From contig NW_024882029.1 in assembly GCF_019059575.1 (NCBI RefSeq), positions 372,001 through 436,000 on the forward strand: a stretch of 64,000 nt of DNA, in the 5' to 3' direction. The translations under genes and the position numbers were made by a program. The number at the start of each line of letters is the position of its first letter. Position 1 is the first letter of the stretch. The notes beneath the pieces were generated by a model that saw only the letters and a list, made by a program, of their open reading frames with translations, was not told where the DNA came from and made no database searches. Source of the stretch: Amphibalanus amphitrite. Its lineage: Eukaryota; Arthropoda; Thecostraca; Balanomorpha; Balanidae. Below, in pieces: positions 44,701 through 64,000 of the stretch.

Positions 44701-45531
44701 GGGCCATGGCATACGTCAGCGATTTATTTCCTCATGGCCCATCTTACTTGTGATGAGTAAATGCCTCGAAACGAGGATCGGGAAGGGCGTGCGGGTTTGG
44801 TCACTCGCGTTTTGTCAGCTCTTCGGTATTGGGATGGCATGATAAGTGTTGTTACGTTTTTAGGGCTCATTTACGGATCTATCGAAAAGCTGCTCCAGGT
44901 GTGCGATGTCTGGCATGGTCACTCTCGGTGTTACTTTTGACCTGTGGTGGCGGCGGTGTGTTTCAGCCGCTGTTGGAGTGTTATTTCGCCATGAAAGCCG
45001 AGGGCTGCATCATGCTGAAAGTCACCGAGACGTGGCTAAGGAATTACCAGGTATGTAACTAAAACCGGCGTCCATGCGTCAATGAAATTCAAGAGATCGA
45101 CGGGTTTTGCATGTATCAAGTAAAACTGGTATTGAGCACTGGGGCTTGTAATAAATTTATTTTTTAATAGTGGACGTGAATAAGGGGCCATGTTTGCTGG
45201 CACTGTGTTAGCCGTGATTTGTGCTGGAAAATGTAAGTTACATGCTTCTCCAGTAATGAGGAAGGCTGGATTAATTGGTAACACTTACGTAATAAGGCCG
45301 AACTAAGCTAGCACACTGTACAGTTACACTCACAAGATTACAATTTCCATCCATCAAATAAGGCAATGAGAGCCGTGGTCCTATCTGACATCCCTCCCCC
45401 CCCCCCGCGACCTGTCTCAGGTGCTTCCTGAGCGGACTCACCCCGAGATCAACATGTCGGGCGGCGGCGGCTACATCCTCTCCGGCTTCAAGGTGGACCG
45501 CTCGCTCAACAGGGCGGCCGTCACAGACTGA
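38762..45531 (+). CDS. TRMT6: tRNA (adenine58-N1) methyltransferase non-catalytic subunit TRM6
   Basis: TRMT6 pairs with catalytic TRMT61A in the nucleus to bind tRNA and form m1A58, which stabilises initiator tRNA-Met. Nine exons: 38762-38853, 41373-41530, 41884-42019, 42355-42498, 43044-43217, 43658-44123, 44387-44557, 44967-45050, 45421-45531. All phases join and give 511 aa (human 497). Recognisable blocks: N-terminal DGKNYIIIKGSFMKLAKL; VDVAGLLGHPVGTQF; KTEFSQAKYVRKKQKKYFEF; MYYMQDPLKI; YLVLESGCLAVTVAAVLERL (the Rossmann-like segment, degenerate for AdoMet binding as expected); SRPFTVFCPYKEPLLECYF; ETWLRNYQVLPERTHP; and MSGGGGYILSGF near the end. Exon 43658-44123 encodes a long Ala/Pro/Glu/Thr-rich linker, longer than usual. 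Exon 41373-41530 was placed by phase and the GHPVGT motif. It lies inside a longer unrelated open frame. Confidence 0.95.
39395..39485. repeat. GGGATCCCGGGATCGG inverted motif in TRMT6 intron 1
   Basis: TTCGGGATCCCGGGATCGG and its inverse TCCCGATCCCGGGATTGC flank GGATTAAAATCCCCCCGGGC. It is a short hairpin-forming GC palindrome cluster, likely a small repeat insertion. Confidence 0.6.
40232..41248. repeat. 26 bp inverted repeat next to hAT-type ends
   Basis: GTATAGTCTCTCTTGAAAGT, ATCGCG (40232-40257) is the exact inverse of 41223-41248. Just inside each copy is a hAT-end-like motif: AGTTTGAGGACCCCAGCAG on the left and, inverted, CAGCGGCTCTCAAACTTTT on the right. These look like two copies of a hAT-type MITE in opposite orientation within TRMT6 intron 1. 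Confidence 0.6.
43347..43508. mobile_element. hAT-like MITE in TRMT6 intron
   Basis: CAGTGGCGGATCC at the left pairs with GGATCCGCCTCTG at the right. Flanks GCGCGCGG and GCGCGCCG make a 7-of-8 target duplication. It contains a G-run, a C-run next to an A-run, and CGCCTATGGACGAGGCATGG, related to the element at 30207-30379. Confidence 0.75.
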
Positions 45532-46309
45532 TCGGTCGACGGGCCCGTCCACCGACCGCATTGTTACAGTCCGGGGGACACCCACAGTCACAGGCAGGGA
45601 GCTGGGCGCGTCGCTGCTGGTCTGTGTTAGTATGTGATGACTACCGCGCCACGGTCATTGCTGATCTTTGTTTTCATATGATCGACTTTTTGTCATACAT
45701 TGATAAAGATCGTCCCCTACTGGTTTAGTCTGAAAGCTATGATTGTTAGACAAAAGTCCTGATATATTAATCGATGGTAGTTATTAAATACCAATGGAAC
45801 AATTAACTTCTAGATACTCGGCTTGTAAGGGAACACTCAGTCACGTTTGGCAAAAACCATACAGTACCACAATTACGCGAGAGTTGAAGAGCTCAACCAC
45901 TGTGCGACTAGTACGCACTTTGAATGCGTCACTTTTCACATATTTTAGACTCCTGGAAGTGTCAGCTATCGATAGCTCTCAGCAACTATAAATATTCGAC
46001 ATCATATATGGTGACAAGCACAACCGTCGACCCTATCACGATTGCAAAAGCAACGCTCAAAAGACTGATGGGAAGGCATAATACCCAACAGATCACAAAA
46101 CAATGACGACATGACGTTCATGAGGCTGAGCAAATGGAGATCACCTCTACGCTTATTGAGCACCTGTAAGGCCGGTGTTTTAGCAAAGACACGGCAAAGC
46201 TACACTCACGTCTCCCATCGTGTGCTCACTACGCCTTTCCCACTCGGCAGTCAGCAGCACATCGGGTTCACGGTGTTCCTCTGCAGGTTCAGCACACAGC
46301 GTTCGCTGC

Positions 46310-47146
46310 CTACAACAGCTGCGCCTGCAGGCTGTGTCGCGGGTCGTCCGGGAGGACGCAGTGCGAGTCCTGCGCGTGGCCGCACAGACTGCACTCCATG
46401 GCGTACTCCTGGTACCCGTCCTCCACCGCGAATGTGTGCCGGTGTATGGCGATCACGTGCCGGCAGCCGGAGCACCGGTCTGCGAGCAGAGGGGCAGACG
46501 TGAGGGGTGAGCGGGACAGGAGGCTACGGGTGATGCTGATTAACGAATAGGTGTGATACCGTAAAGTGGGGCTATTTGAGACAGTGGCGCTATTTGAGAC
46601 GGTGTTTAAAATCGATATAAAATGAAGATCGTTTGATTTTTGAGATATTTTTGCTCTGGGAGCCGGGAGGTATGGAATCGAGCAGTAAATCGCCTGAGCA
46701 AAAAATAAAGCATAAATTTTAAGTGGTTTTTATTTATAGCAATTTTAAATACTGTCTCAAATAGCCCCACTGTCCCAAATAGCCCCACATTACGGTAACC
46801 ACAGAAAGGAAAGCCTTACGAAGTGAATTCAGACTCACGAGAGAATGTGATGACTTCTGTGCCATCCTCATCCTCTTGCTCATGTTTGTCAGCGTTCTTG
46901 ATGTCCCGGGTGCCACACTCTGAGCAGGCCAATAGGTTCTGTATGAAGCTGCCACTCTCCAAAACCATGCGGTCCTGTAGCAACAGAAAACAGATCAGGG
47001 TGTGCTTTAGCTTACTTAATTCTCTCTATAGCTATGTTTCAATTGATAGTAAGATTAGATAGGTTCATCATGAAGTGAAGTTAAAATCTCAAGTACATCA
47101 TGCTTACCCTGGTGGGATATTCGTCTTTGATGCACTTGTGACACAT
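46310..47146 (-). CDS. CHURC1: Churchill domain-containing protein
   Basis: Churchill is a small zinc-binding protein, first described as a transcriptional regulator of FGF signalling in vertebrate gastrulation. Three exons: 47108-47146, 46839-46974, 46310-46479. Phases join and give 114 aa (human 112). It starts [13 protein letters not shown], continues [20 protein letters not shown], has an acidic stretch ([20 protein letters not shown]), then [20 protein letters not shown] and [19 protein letters not shown]. The zinc-ligand pattern CxxC, CxxCG, CxxC(R/H)H and CxLCG is intact. Intron 2 carries a TA-flanked MITE (46559-46795). The gene is convergent with TRMT6 and divergent from ARP1. Confidence 0.95.
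46559..46795. mobile_element. Tc1/mariner-type MITE in CHURC1 intron 2
   Basis: Inverted ends of about 55 bp start CCGTAAAGTGGGGCTATTTG and, inverted at the right, CCGTAATGTGGGGCTATTTG. They are flanked by TA on both sides (46557-46558, 46796-46797). The subterminal unit GGGGCTATTTGAGACAG is repeated within each arm. No coding capacity. Confidence 0.85.
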
Positions 47147-47880
47147 CGCTGTAGACCCAGAAAAGGGAGTAAAACGTTCCTTGTTTGCCAGTTGCCTGGC
47201 CAAAAACTCGACCTTCGGGTGAGAGCACCGCTAGAACGTAGGTACCACAGAATTTCGTTCCGTTTGTGGTCTATTATCAACAGCAACGCACCGTGCACAC
47301 ACGGGCACACACGTTCACATTTTCGTGAGATTGCAAATCACGGGCTTTCACGGAACGTTGGGGATGTGTGGTCACTGTTCAGCATTATTTACGAAAACCG
47401 TTTTTGTAGCGCGGAACGAATCGTGCTGCGAAACAGAAAAGGCTGACGTCAGCTAAATGTTTCAATTGGTTGAAATTCAACTGTGAGCAGCTATTTCAAA
47501 ATATGAACAGCAACTGGGCGCCAGCAAATGTCGCAACCGCGTTGTTTATGTTTTCGTGACTCACGAAAGGGTGGGGTGGCGGTGTCACGAAGGGTTTATC
47601 GTCACGGTGGGGAGTTCGTGAGTTGTTGGGCTGACTGGTTTATTTTAAATCACTCCAATGATTTCCATTCTATCACACGCAACTTCGTGATGTGTAAACA
47701 CAGTCAACTGTGTTGGTTTTGCCGTACAGTGTTGTGGAATGATGGGCTTGGGCTGGGATGGGAGGCGCCTATCAGATTTATTTCAAAAGGCATCTGGTGG
47801 CATAGTACTCTCAATTTCATTTTGTTACCTTGATGTTGTTGACACTCCCTGATTGACAAGTTTTAACAATAGGTGTGATA

Positions 47881-48008
47881 GTCAGAAAGGGAAACCTTAT
47901 AAAATGAGAGTTCAGACTCACGAGGGAATGTGATAACTTCTGTTCCGTCCTCATAGTTGGGATTGCCATGGGGGATAATTTGGCAACCTTCCAGCAAGTT
48001 CTCAATTA
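47881..48008 (-). pseudogene. Decayed duplicate of CHURC1 exon 2
   Basis: The gene-strand peptide NLLEGCQ...[11 protein letters not shown], followed by donor C/GTGAGTCTGAA, matches exon 2 of CHURC1 (NLLACSE...[12 protein letters not shown] and the same donor). Similarity continues about 40 bp into the intron (AAGGTTTCCCTTTCTG versus AAGGCTTTCCTTTCTG). The segment around the zinc-binding CSECG is lost (QIIPHGNPN), so it cannot replace the real exon. It lies upstream of CHURC1 exon 1, about 740 bp away, in the same orientation. Confidence 0.75.
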
Positions 48009-48534
48009 TTAATCATGCCCCGCAACCTTTGACAAATGCCAATAGAAAATTAAGTGCAATTAAAATATCCTTTCTTTGCAGTGTGTGTTGAAATTAATGT
48101 GAAGCTTTCCCTGCACTTGATTATGTCAATTTGTCTCATTTTCTGTGAAAAAATGTAATACTAATGGTGCCTTGCAGCTTTTAATTTACAGGATAAAAAG
48201 GCTGGGAATGAAAATGAAACCAATGAAAAGGAAGTGAAGAAAACCCTCAAATTGAAATTGGATTGCATTCCCACATTGGTAATTCCTTGTAGCTGTATGA
48301 TTACCTTGCAAGTCAGTCTGTCTGTCCCCCTAAATTTCTAGTATTTGAGTATCATAACACACTCATTGCCATAGATGCCTTGTTAGAATGGCCTGACTTA
48401 TTTATAGATTTTTATATATTAGGGCATTGACTTTTACTTTGTGTCCATTGCAGGAGTCAAGTACCTATCCAGCTTCTGCCAGGTGTTCATAAGGAAGTCC
48501 TGGCCAGCTGGTACTGTGCCGGCCTTCTGTAAAC

Positions 48535-54001
<5,467 letters not shown>

Positions 54002-54997
54002 GCGCGCCTTTAGCCCGACCCCGCAGGTCGGGGAGGAGCGGAGTCCCAAGTGACCTCGCTGTCAGCGCAGCCTTGGGGTGCGCCAGTTGGACCGGGTCGG
54101 CCTCCCGGCCCGAGCCACTGGTGATCGCATCTCTCATTGCGTGCTTATAGTTTTCTATGGGCGGCGGAACGTGTGTGATAAGTTATTTTGGACGGGCGCG
54201 CCGGCGGTAGCCGAGCTGCTGTCCGGCGCGGTGTGTGCGTGTCTATCTGTCATCCATGTCAGTCTGTGTGCGCGGGTGCGGCGGCGCGCGGTTTTGGGAC
54301 TCCGCGGGCGCCGCCGCCGCGTCTATGCCTTGCGCGGCTTTATGATGTCCCGCGTGCGGCGTTAAGTCGACATTCCGCGGGAGGCCCGGCGGGGGCCGCC
54401 GACCCGACGGCTGCGAGTGTGGCGGCGGCCTGTCAGTGTACTGCACCTCTCTTCCCGAGCACAGCCACGGAGCGCGGCGACGGACGCTTCTAGTTTGACA
54501 CCCCTGTTATGGACTCTAGGCATGTGAAGGCGGGAGTAACCATTGAACTGTCCCTCGGGCGGGTTGTGACTAGGTTTTGGAGTTATGACGGGCAGCAACG
54601 AACAATGTCACTATCTTCGTCGGCCACTCATTGCAGGCTAAAGGGCGTTAATATATTACTAAGTCAACACGAATACAAGACTACAAACAAAACTGTATTT
54701 GTACAGGAATTCAAGCAGAGCGATGCTTGGATGTTAGAAGAAGCATTGTCCAGTCGGGAATACACGTCACAGCCCTTATCACTTCACAGAGTGCACGTTC
54801 CACTGAGCTTTTTTCGTTGACAGAAAACTCGCAACACGCCACACAATGGGACGGACGATAAATTGGAGCTCATTCACTGGAGCGGCATATCACATTCACT
54901 GGAGCTCAAACGGATAGGTTGTTTTTGGTTTGGGGCGGACGTCCGAGAGGCCAAACAGAGGCCGCATATCCACAGATCGTCCCTGGGACGTGTCGAC
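54002..54997. other. ARP1 and SFR1 3' flanks
   Basis: The left half is GC-rich (ARP1 3'UTR), the right half more AT-rich. No further gene is seen. The overlapping open frames here lack protein-like composition. Confidence 0.5.
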
Positions 54998-55627
54998 TCA
55001 CGTGCCGTTCGGCGGCAGGAACTCCTGCCCCTCCGTGTCGTAGCGGACCAGGTGCGGGTCGATGCCGAGGTGGCGCAGCAGCTGCGCCATGTCTGTCGGC
55101 TGTCCGCGCGCCTCCAGCCGCTGCTGCAGCTCGGCCAGCGCCTGCTGGGCCGCCTCTCGCCAGCAGCCCGTCAGCCGGGCCAGCTCCGGCAGGCTGTGCT
55201 GGGGACGGGGGGGGGGGAGGGATCAGCCGGGCAGTGACCCGGAGAGGGCATCAGCCGGGCCGGGGGAGCTGACGAAATGATATGAAATGAAAATGTCCCG
55301 GTAACGTGTGTCGTGTGAAGTCAAGTTTATCGTTCCAAGACCAAAACATGACCAAAATATTGCTTTAATCCTCACATTCTGCCTGTAGTGGTTGACGAGC
55401 CGCAGTTTCTGCAGTTTGTCCTCCTTTTCACGTAGCTCAGCATTGGCCAGGCTCAGCTGTCGCCGTTTGAAGCGTGGTCGCGGCTCGGACGACTCCGGCC
55501 CATCCCTGGACCTCTTTCTGATGACAGGAGTGTTAAAGGTTCCACCGCTGGCGCCATGAGATGGCGAAGCAGAGGCAAGGCTTTCAGCAGAACTGTCTGC
55601 AAGTGGTGTGCTGTCACATGCACTCAT
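54998..55627 (-). CDS. SFR1: Swi5-dependent recombination repair protein 1 (SFR1/MEI5)
   Basis: SFR1 binds SWI5 and stimulates the RAD51 strand-exchange filament in homologous recombination. Two exons: 55376-55627 and 54998-55198, phase 0 junction, 150 aa. The N-terminus (MSACDSTPLADSSAESLASA) is Ser-rich and disordered, as in the family. The conserved Mei5 domain begins near residue 60 with an Arg-rich, coiled-coil stretch ending LQKLRLVNHYRQN. It continues SLPELARLTGCWREAAQQAL, MAQLLRHLGIDPHLVRYD and EGQEFLPP. This matches the vertebrate C-terminal pattern LKLVKMYRSKN...L..L..KWR...Q..L..L...L..YGLDD.LL.Y. It is shorter than human SFR1 (245 aa), mainly in the disordered N-terminus. The acceptor of exon 2 uses an oligo-C tract. 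Confidence 0.9.
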
Positions 55628-55886
55628 GGTAACCACCTAACTAGGACCAATGCCAGTGACTTGTGATTCTCCAGAGGCTGCTCCAGAGTCCAAAATAATC
55701 ATATACTGCACAGAAGAGTGGCAATTAGGTGTGAATTAGTTCACCAATTGCTAGGCCTTGCAGTGACAGAATCTGAAATAAAGTCATCAATTTGTCAGTC
55801 ATCAGGTAGGGGCAGGACTACGCCCACAACCTACATTGGCATTCTTGGAACTGGATCAATGGTAAAAAAATATCAGTACGTACCTA

Positions 55887-57252
55887 CAGGGTGTCTCAGA
55901 AATATCCGGACACTTTGTTTTCTCGTATTTCTGCTCTCTCTGTCCGTCATGGAGCTGTATGAATTTAAAGGTTGGGTAAATACCAACCTGAGACCATCGT
56001 GCGCCCCACCCGTCTGCCATTCGCCGCTGATCTTGACCCGCCCGGTCAGTAGAGGTCGGGTCACAGAACAGTTCGTTGGTGTATCTGAGCGTCAGAGGGG
56101 TATGGCGAAAAACTACAGCACCTCGTTTCGTGGCAAAGCTGTGGGGATGGTGCATGGAGGGATGAGGCCCAAGATGGGCTGCAGGCAACTCAGCATCAGC
56201 CGAAGCCAGCTTTACCTCTGATTAAAGAGAGAGAAGCTGGGCCAGGGGCTCGCCAGTCAGCCCGGTCGTGGTCGCAAGAGCACGCTCCATCCGGTGGTGA
56301 AGAGAGTGATCAAGATGGCGACTAGTAAACGGCATCAATCGACCCGAAAACTCTCGAGACGCCTCACCAATGCAGGCTACAAGGTATCCCATGCAACAGT
56401 TCACCGCTATCTCCGCGAAAATCTAGGGATGAGGCCGCTGAAGCTAAAAAAATCGCCAAAGCTGACTGAAAAACAGCGTGCTGACCGTCTGAAGTTCGCA
56501 CGGGAGCGAAAAAAAACTGGTCAGTGAAAGACTGGCAGTGAGTCCTGTGGTCGGACGAGTCGCCGTACGAGCTGTACCACCTACCAAACCGACAAAACGA
56601 CCGCGTGTGGGTGGCCAGCAGCTCAGACGTGCAGACCGTCCCCACCGTCAAGCACTCTGTGAAGGTGCATGTCTGGGGAATGATGTCCCACCGTGCGCTC
56701 TCCCAGCTGCACGTGGTGCCTCCAAAAGTTGTCATCAACGGAGAGTATTACCGAGAGAACATCCTCGCCAAGGATTGTCTGGACGCCATCCACCGAACGG
56801 CTGAAACAGGCGGCGTTCTGAAGCCTCTCTGATGACGGACACAAGCCGGGCCATCTTCATGCAGGACGGCGCTCCACCGCACACGGCCCAGAAAACACTG
56901 CTGACTGCAGTGGTGTCGCCAGCACCTGTCCGACTTCTGGGAGCGTGGCGTATGGCCCAGTAACAGCCCCGATCTCAACCCGATCGAAAACCTCTGGGCC
57001 ATCGTTCAGCAAGAGGTCGACAAGATGACACCGGCTACCAGCGCCGGCGAGCTAGCAGAGCAGCTCAAAAAGGCGTGGGGCCGGATCAAGCCCGATGTGC
57101 TGGAGAACCTGGTGGCAGGGATGCCCCAGCGTATGCGTGACTGTATCGCTATGAAGGGCGGCTACATCGGAAAATAAACTGAAAATGCAATCTTCTCTTT
57201 TTTCCAAATCAGAGGGGAAAACAAAGTGTCCGGATAATTCTGATACACCCTG
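55887..57252 (+). mobile_element. Tc1/mariner transposon with intact ends
   Basis: The element is 1366 bp. Left end CAGGGTGTCTCAGAAATATC and inverted right end CAGGGTGTATCAGAATTATC, with about 36 bp of inverted repeat continuing CGGACACTTTGTTTTC. Each end is flanked by TA (55885-55886, 57253-57254). It contains one broken transposase gene. It lies between SFR1 and RUVBL1. Confidence 0.95.
56103..57177 (+). pseudogene. Broken Tc1/mariner (IS630 type) transposase
   Basis: The start is near ATG 56103 (MAKNYSTSFRGKAVGMVHGG, helix-turn-helix part). Stops and frameshifts follow near 56220, 56527, 56830 and 56960. Three catalytic regions of the DDE domain can still be read in different frames: LWSDESPYELYH, FMQDGAPPHTAQKT and NSPDLNPIENLWAI. 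The C-terminus ends at TAA 57175-57177. The Asp/Asp/Glu motif is present in pieces but the gene cannot make the full protein. Confidence 0.9.
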
Positions 57253-62988
<5,736 letters not shown>

Positions 62989-64000
62989 GTGAGCGGGGAT
63001 GGGATAGTGGTGGTCAAGATTACTTTACTACTCAGGTTGGTTCACTCAAGATTCCTTTACTACTCAGGTTGGTTCACTAGGGAAATAAAGGCGCCGTGGT
63101 GACGTTATCAGGGGAAATCCTTCACATTCAAATGAATGGGTAATTTGAGTTGCTGATTTTGGCTCGATATAGTCCTACTTTTTTAGTTTCAGTCCCATTT
63201 ATCGTAATGAGGCGAATTCGTTGTTACATTGGTACATCTTTTGATGACATATAAGCCTTGATTTTTTATCCAGCTTGCCCGAAAGATGATGAAATTTGCA
63301 TGCATGCCTATGGGTAAGGGAGATTCTGCCGCCGTGGTGACGTCACGGTAAAGGGATTCTGGAGCTCGTGAACGGGGGCTGGGTTCACTAGGGAAATAAA
63401 GGCGCCGTAGCTACGTCACGGATTTGGTAGCAATCTGGTAGCAATTTTTGCAGACATCAATGGCGCACGTGTTGTTTGATCGTCGCCAATACTATTTTAC
63501 TGCACTATTTTGTTATTTCACTGCAATGTATTGTACATTACATTTGAAAATTAAAATAAAGAAATATTCGTAACCCAGCAAGTCAGTTATTCTTTGAGGC
63601 AGCACTCTGTCAGCATTGAGCCTTCAGAATGTGTTATTTGATAGACTTTCCCACATTTTCTACTCTTGTGGAAAACTTTCTTAGTCATCAAAAATGTATG
63701 CACTTATGAATAATTAGAACTTCATTTTCAAAGTTTTATAGAAATAAGATTTCACATTACATTATCATAAGGCTACCTGTCCATTTCGTCCAACCAATTA
63801 AATATTTATCCAGCAGAAGGCAGGTACCTCTGAGAAGGTACTGATATCTCTTATCTACACCAATATTTCAGGAAAATGACAGAGACTGAGAAGCTATTAA
63901 AACTCCATCGTATGAAAGGGATGTTATGGCTTATGCACATTGAAAAACATCAGATAATGCTTTTGAACCATCTCATTCACCAGCACACATCAATCCGGCT
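62989..64000. other. RUVBL1 intron 4 (continues past window)
   Basis: No exon is recognised. It contains short local duplications: GGTTGGTTCACT at about 63034 and 63067, and GTTCACTAGGGAAATAAAGG, CGCCGT at 63072 and 63383. The rest is AT-rich. Confidence 0.5.

Noticed and set aside
48192..48278. Lys/Glu-rich 29-codon segment between an acceptor and a GTAATT donor upstream of ARP1
   Set aside because: Splice sites are plausible but there is no partner exon, and ARP1 starts normally at 48535. It may be a chance AT-rich open segment.

Overview
This window is nuclear DNA from an animal. Every protein gene is split by GT-AG introns, the proteins are standard metazoan ones, and the DNA between and inside the genes is full of small DNA transposons, foldback elements and long oligo-G/oligo-C tracts. 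Degenerate CCTAA-type sequence and the mix of Tc1/mariner, piggyBac-like and hAT-like elements fit an arthropod, perhaps a crustacean. That placement is an inference; no feature here fixes the species.

Layout. 1-1.3 kb: a LINE remnant on the minus strand and the terminal exon of HSBP1 (+). 5.2-21.3 kb: a complete 21-exon GLG1 (Golgi apparatus protein 1) gene on the minus strand. Its introns hold three tandem repeats made from its own exon starts and splice acceptors. 21.3-38.7 kb: a repeat-rich interval. It contains a 2.9 kb palindrome with tandem-repeat arms and a transposon in only one arm, a 4 kb element with inverted TAATGGT arrays at both ends, a three-copy 275 bp tandem repeat, several MITEs, and a chain of phase-compatible minus-strand exons from a gene I do not recognise. 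38.8-45.5 kb: complete TRMT6 (tRNA m1A58 methyltransferase non-catalytic subunit, +). 46.3-47.1 kb: complete CHURC1 (-), followed by a decayed copy of its second exon. 48.5-54.0 kb: complete alpha-centractin/ARP1 (+). 55.0-55.6 kb: SFR1/MEI5 (-). 55.9-57.3 kb: a broken Tc1/mariner element with clear ends. 59.3 kb to the window edge: the first four coding exons of RUVBL1 (pontin, +).

The genes are unrelated housekeeping genes (Golgi/secretory, heat-shock regulation, tRNA modification, zinc-binding Churchill protein, dynactin, recombination repair, AAA+ chromatin ATPase). They do not form one pathway. Gene models were built by hand from splice sites and reading phase. For GLG1, TRMT6, CHURC1, ARP1, SFR1 and the visible part of RUVBL1 all exon phases join without a break.

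The most unusual signal is repeated local tandem duplication of exon edges together with their splice sites. It is seen at three GLG1 acceptors (2, 5 and about 21 copies) and at one RUVBL1 donor, where the duplicate creates an in-frame alternative donor 33 nt downstream. On the gene strand, long oligo-C runs serve as polypyrimidine tracts.
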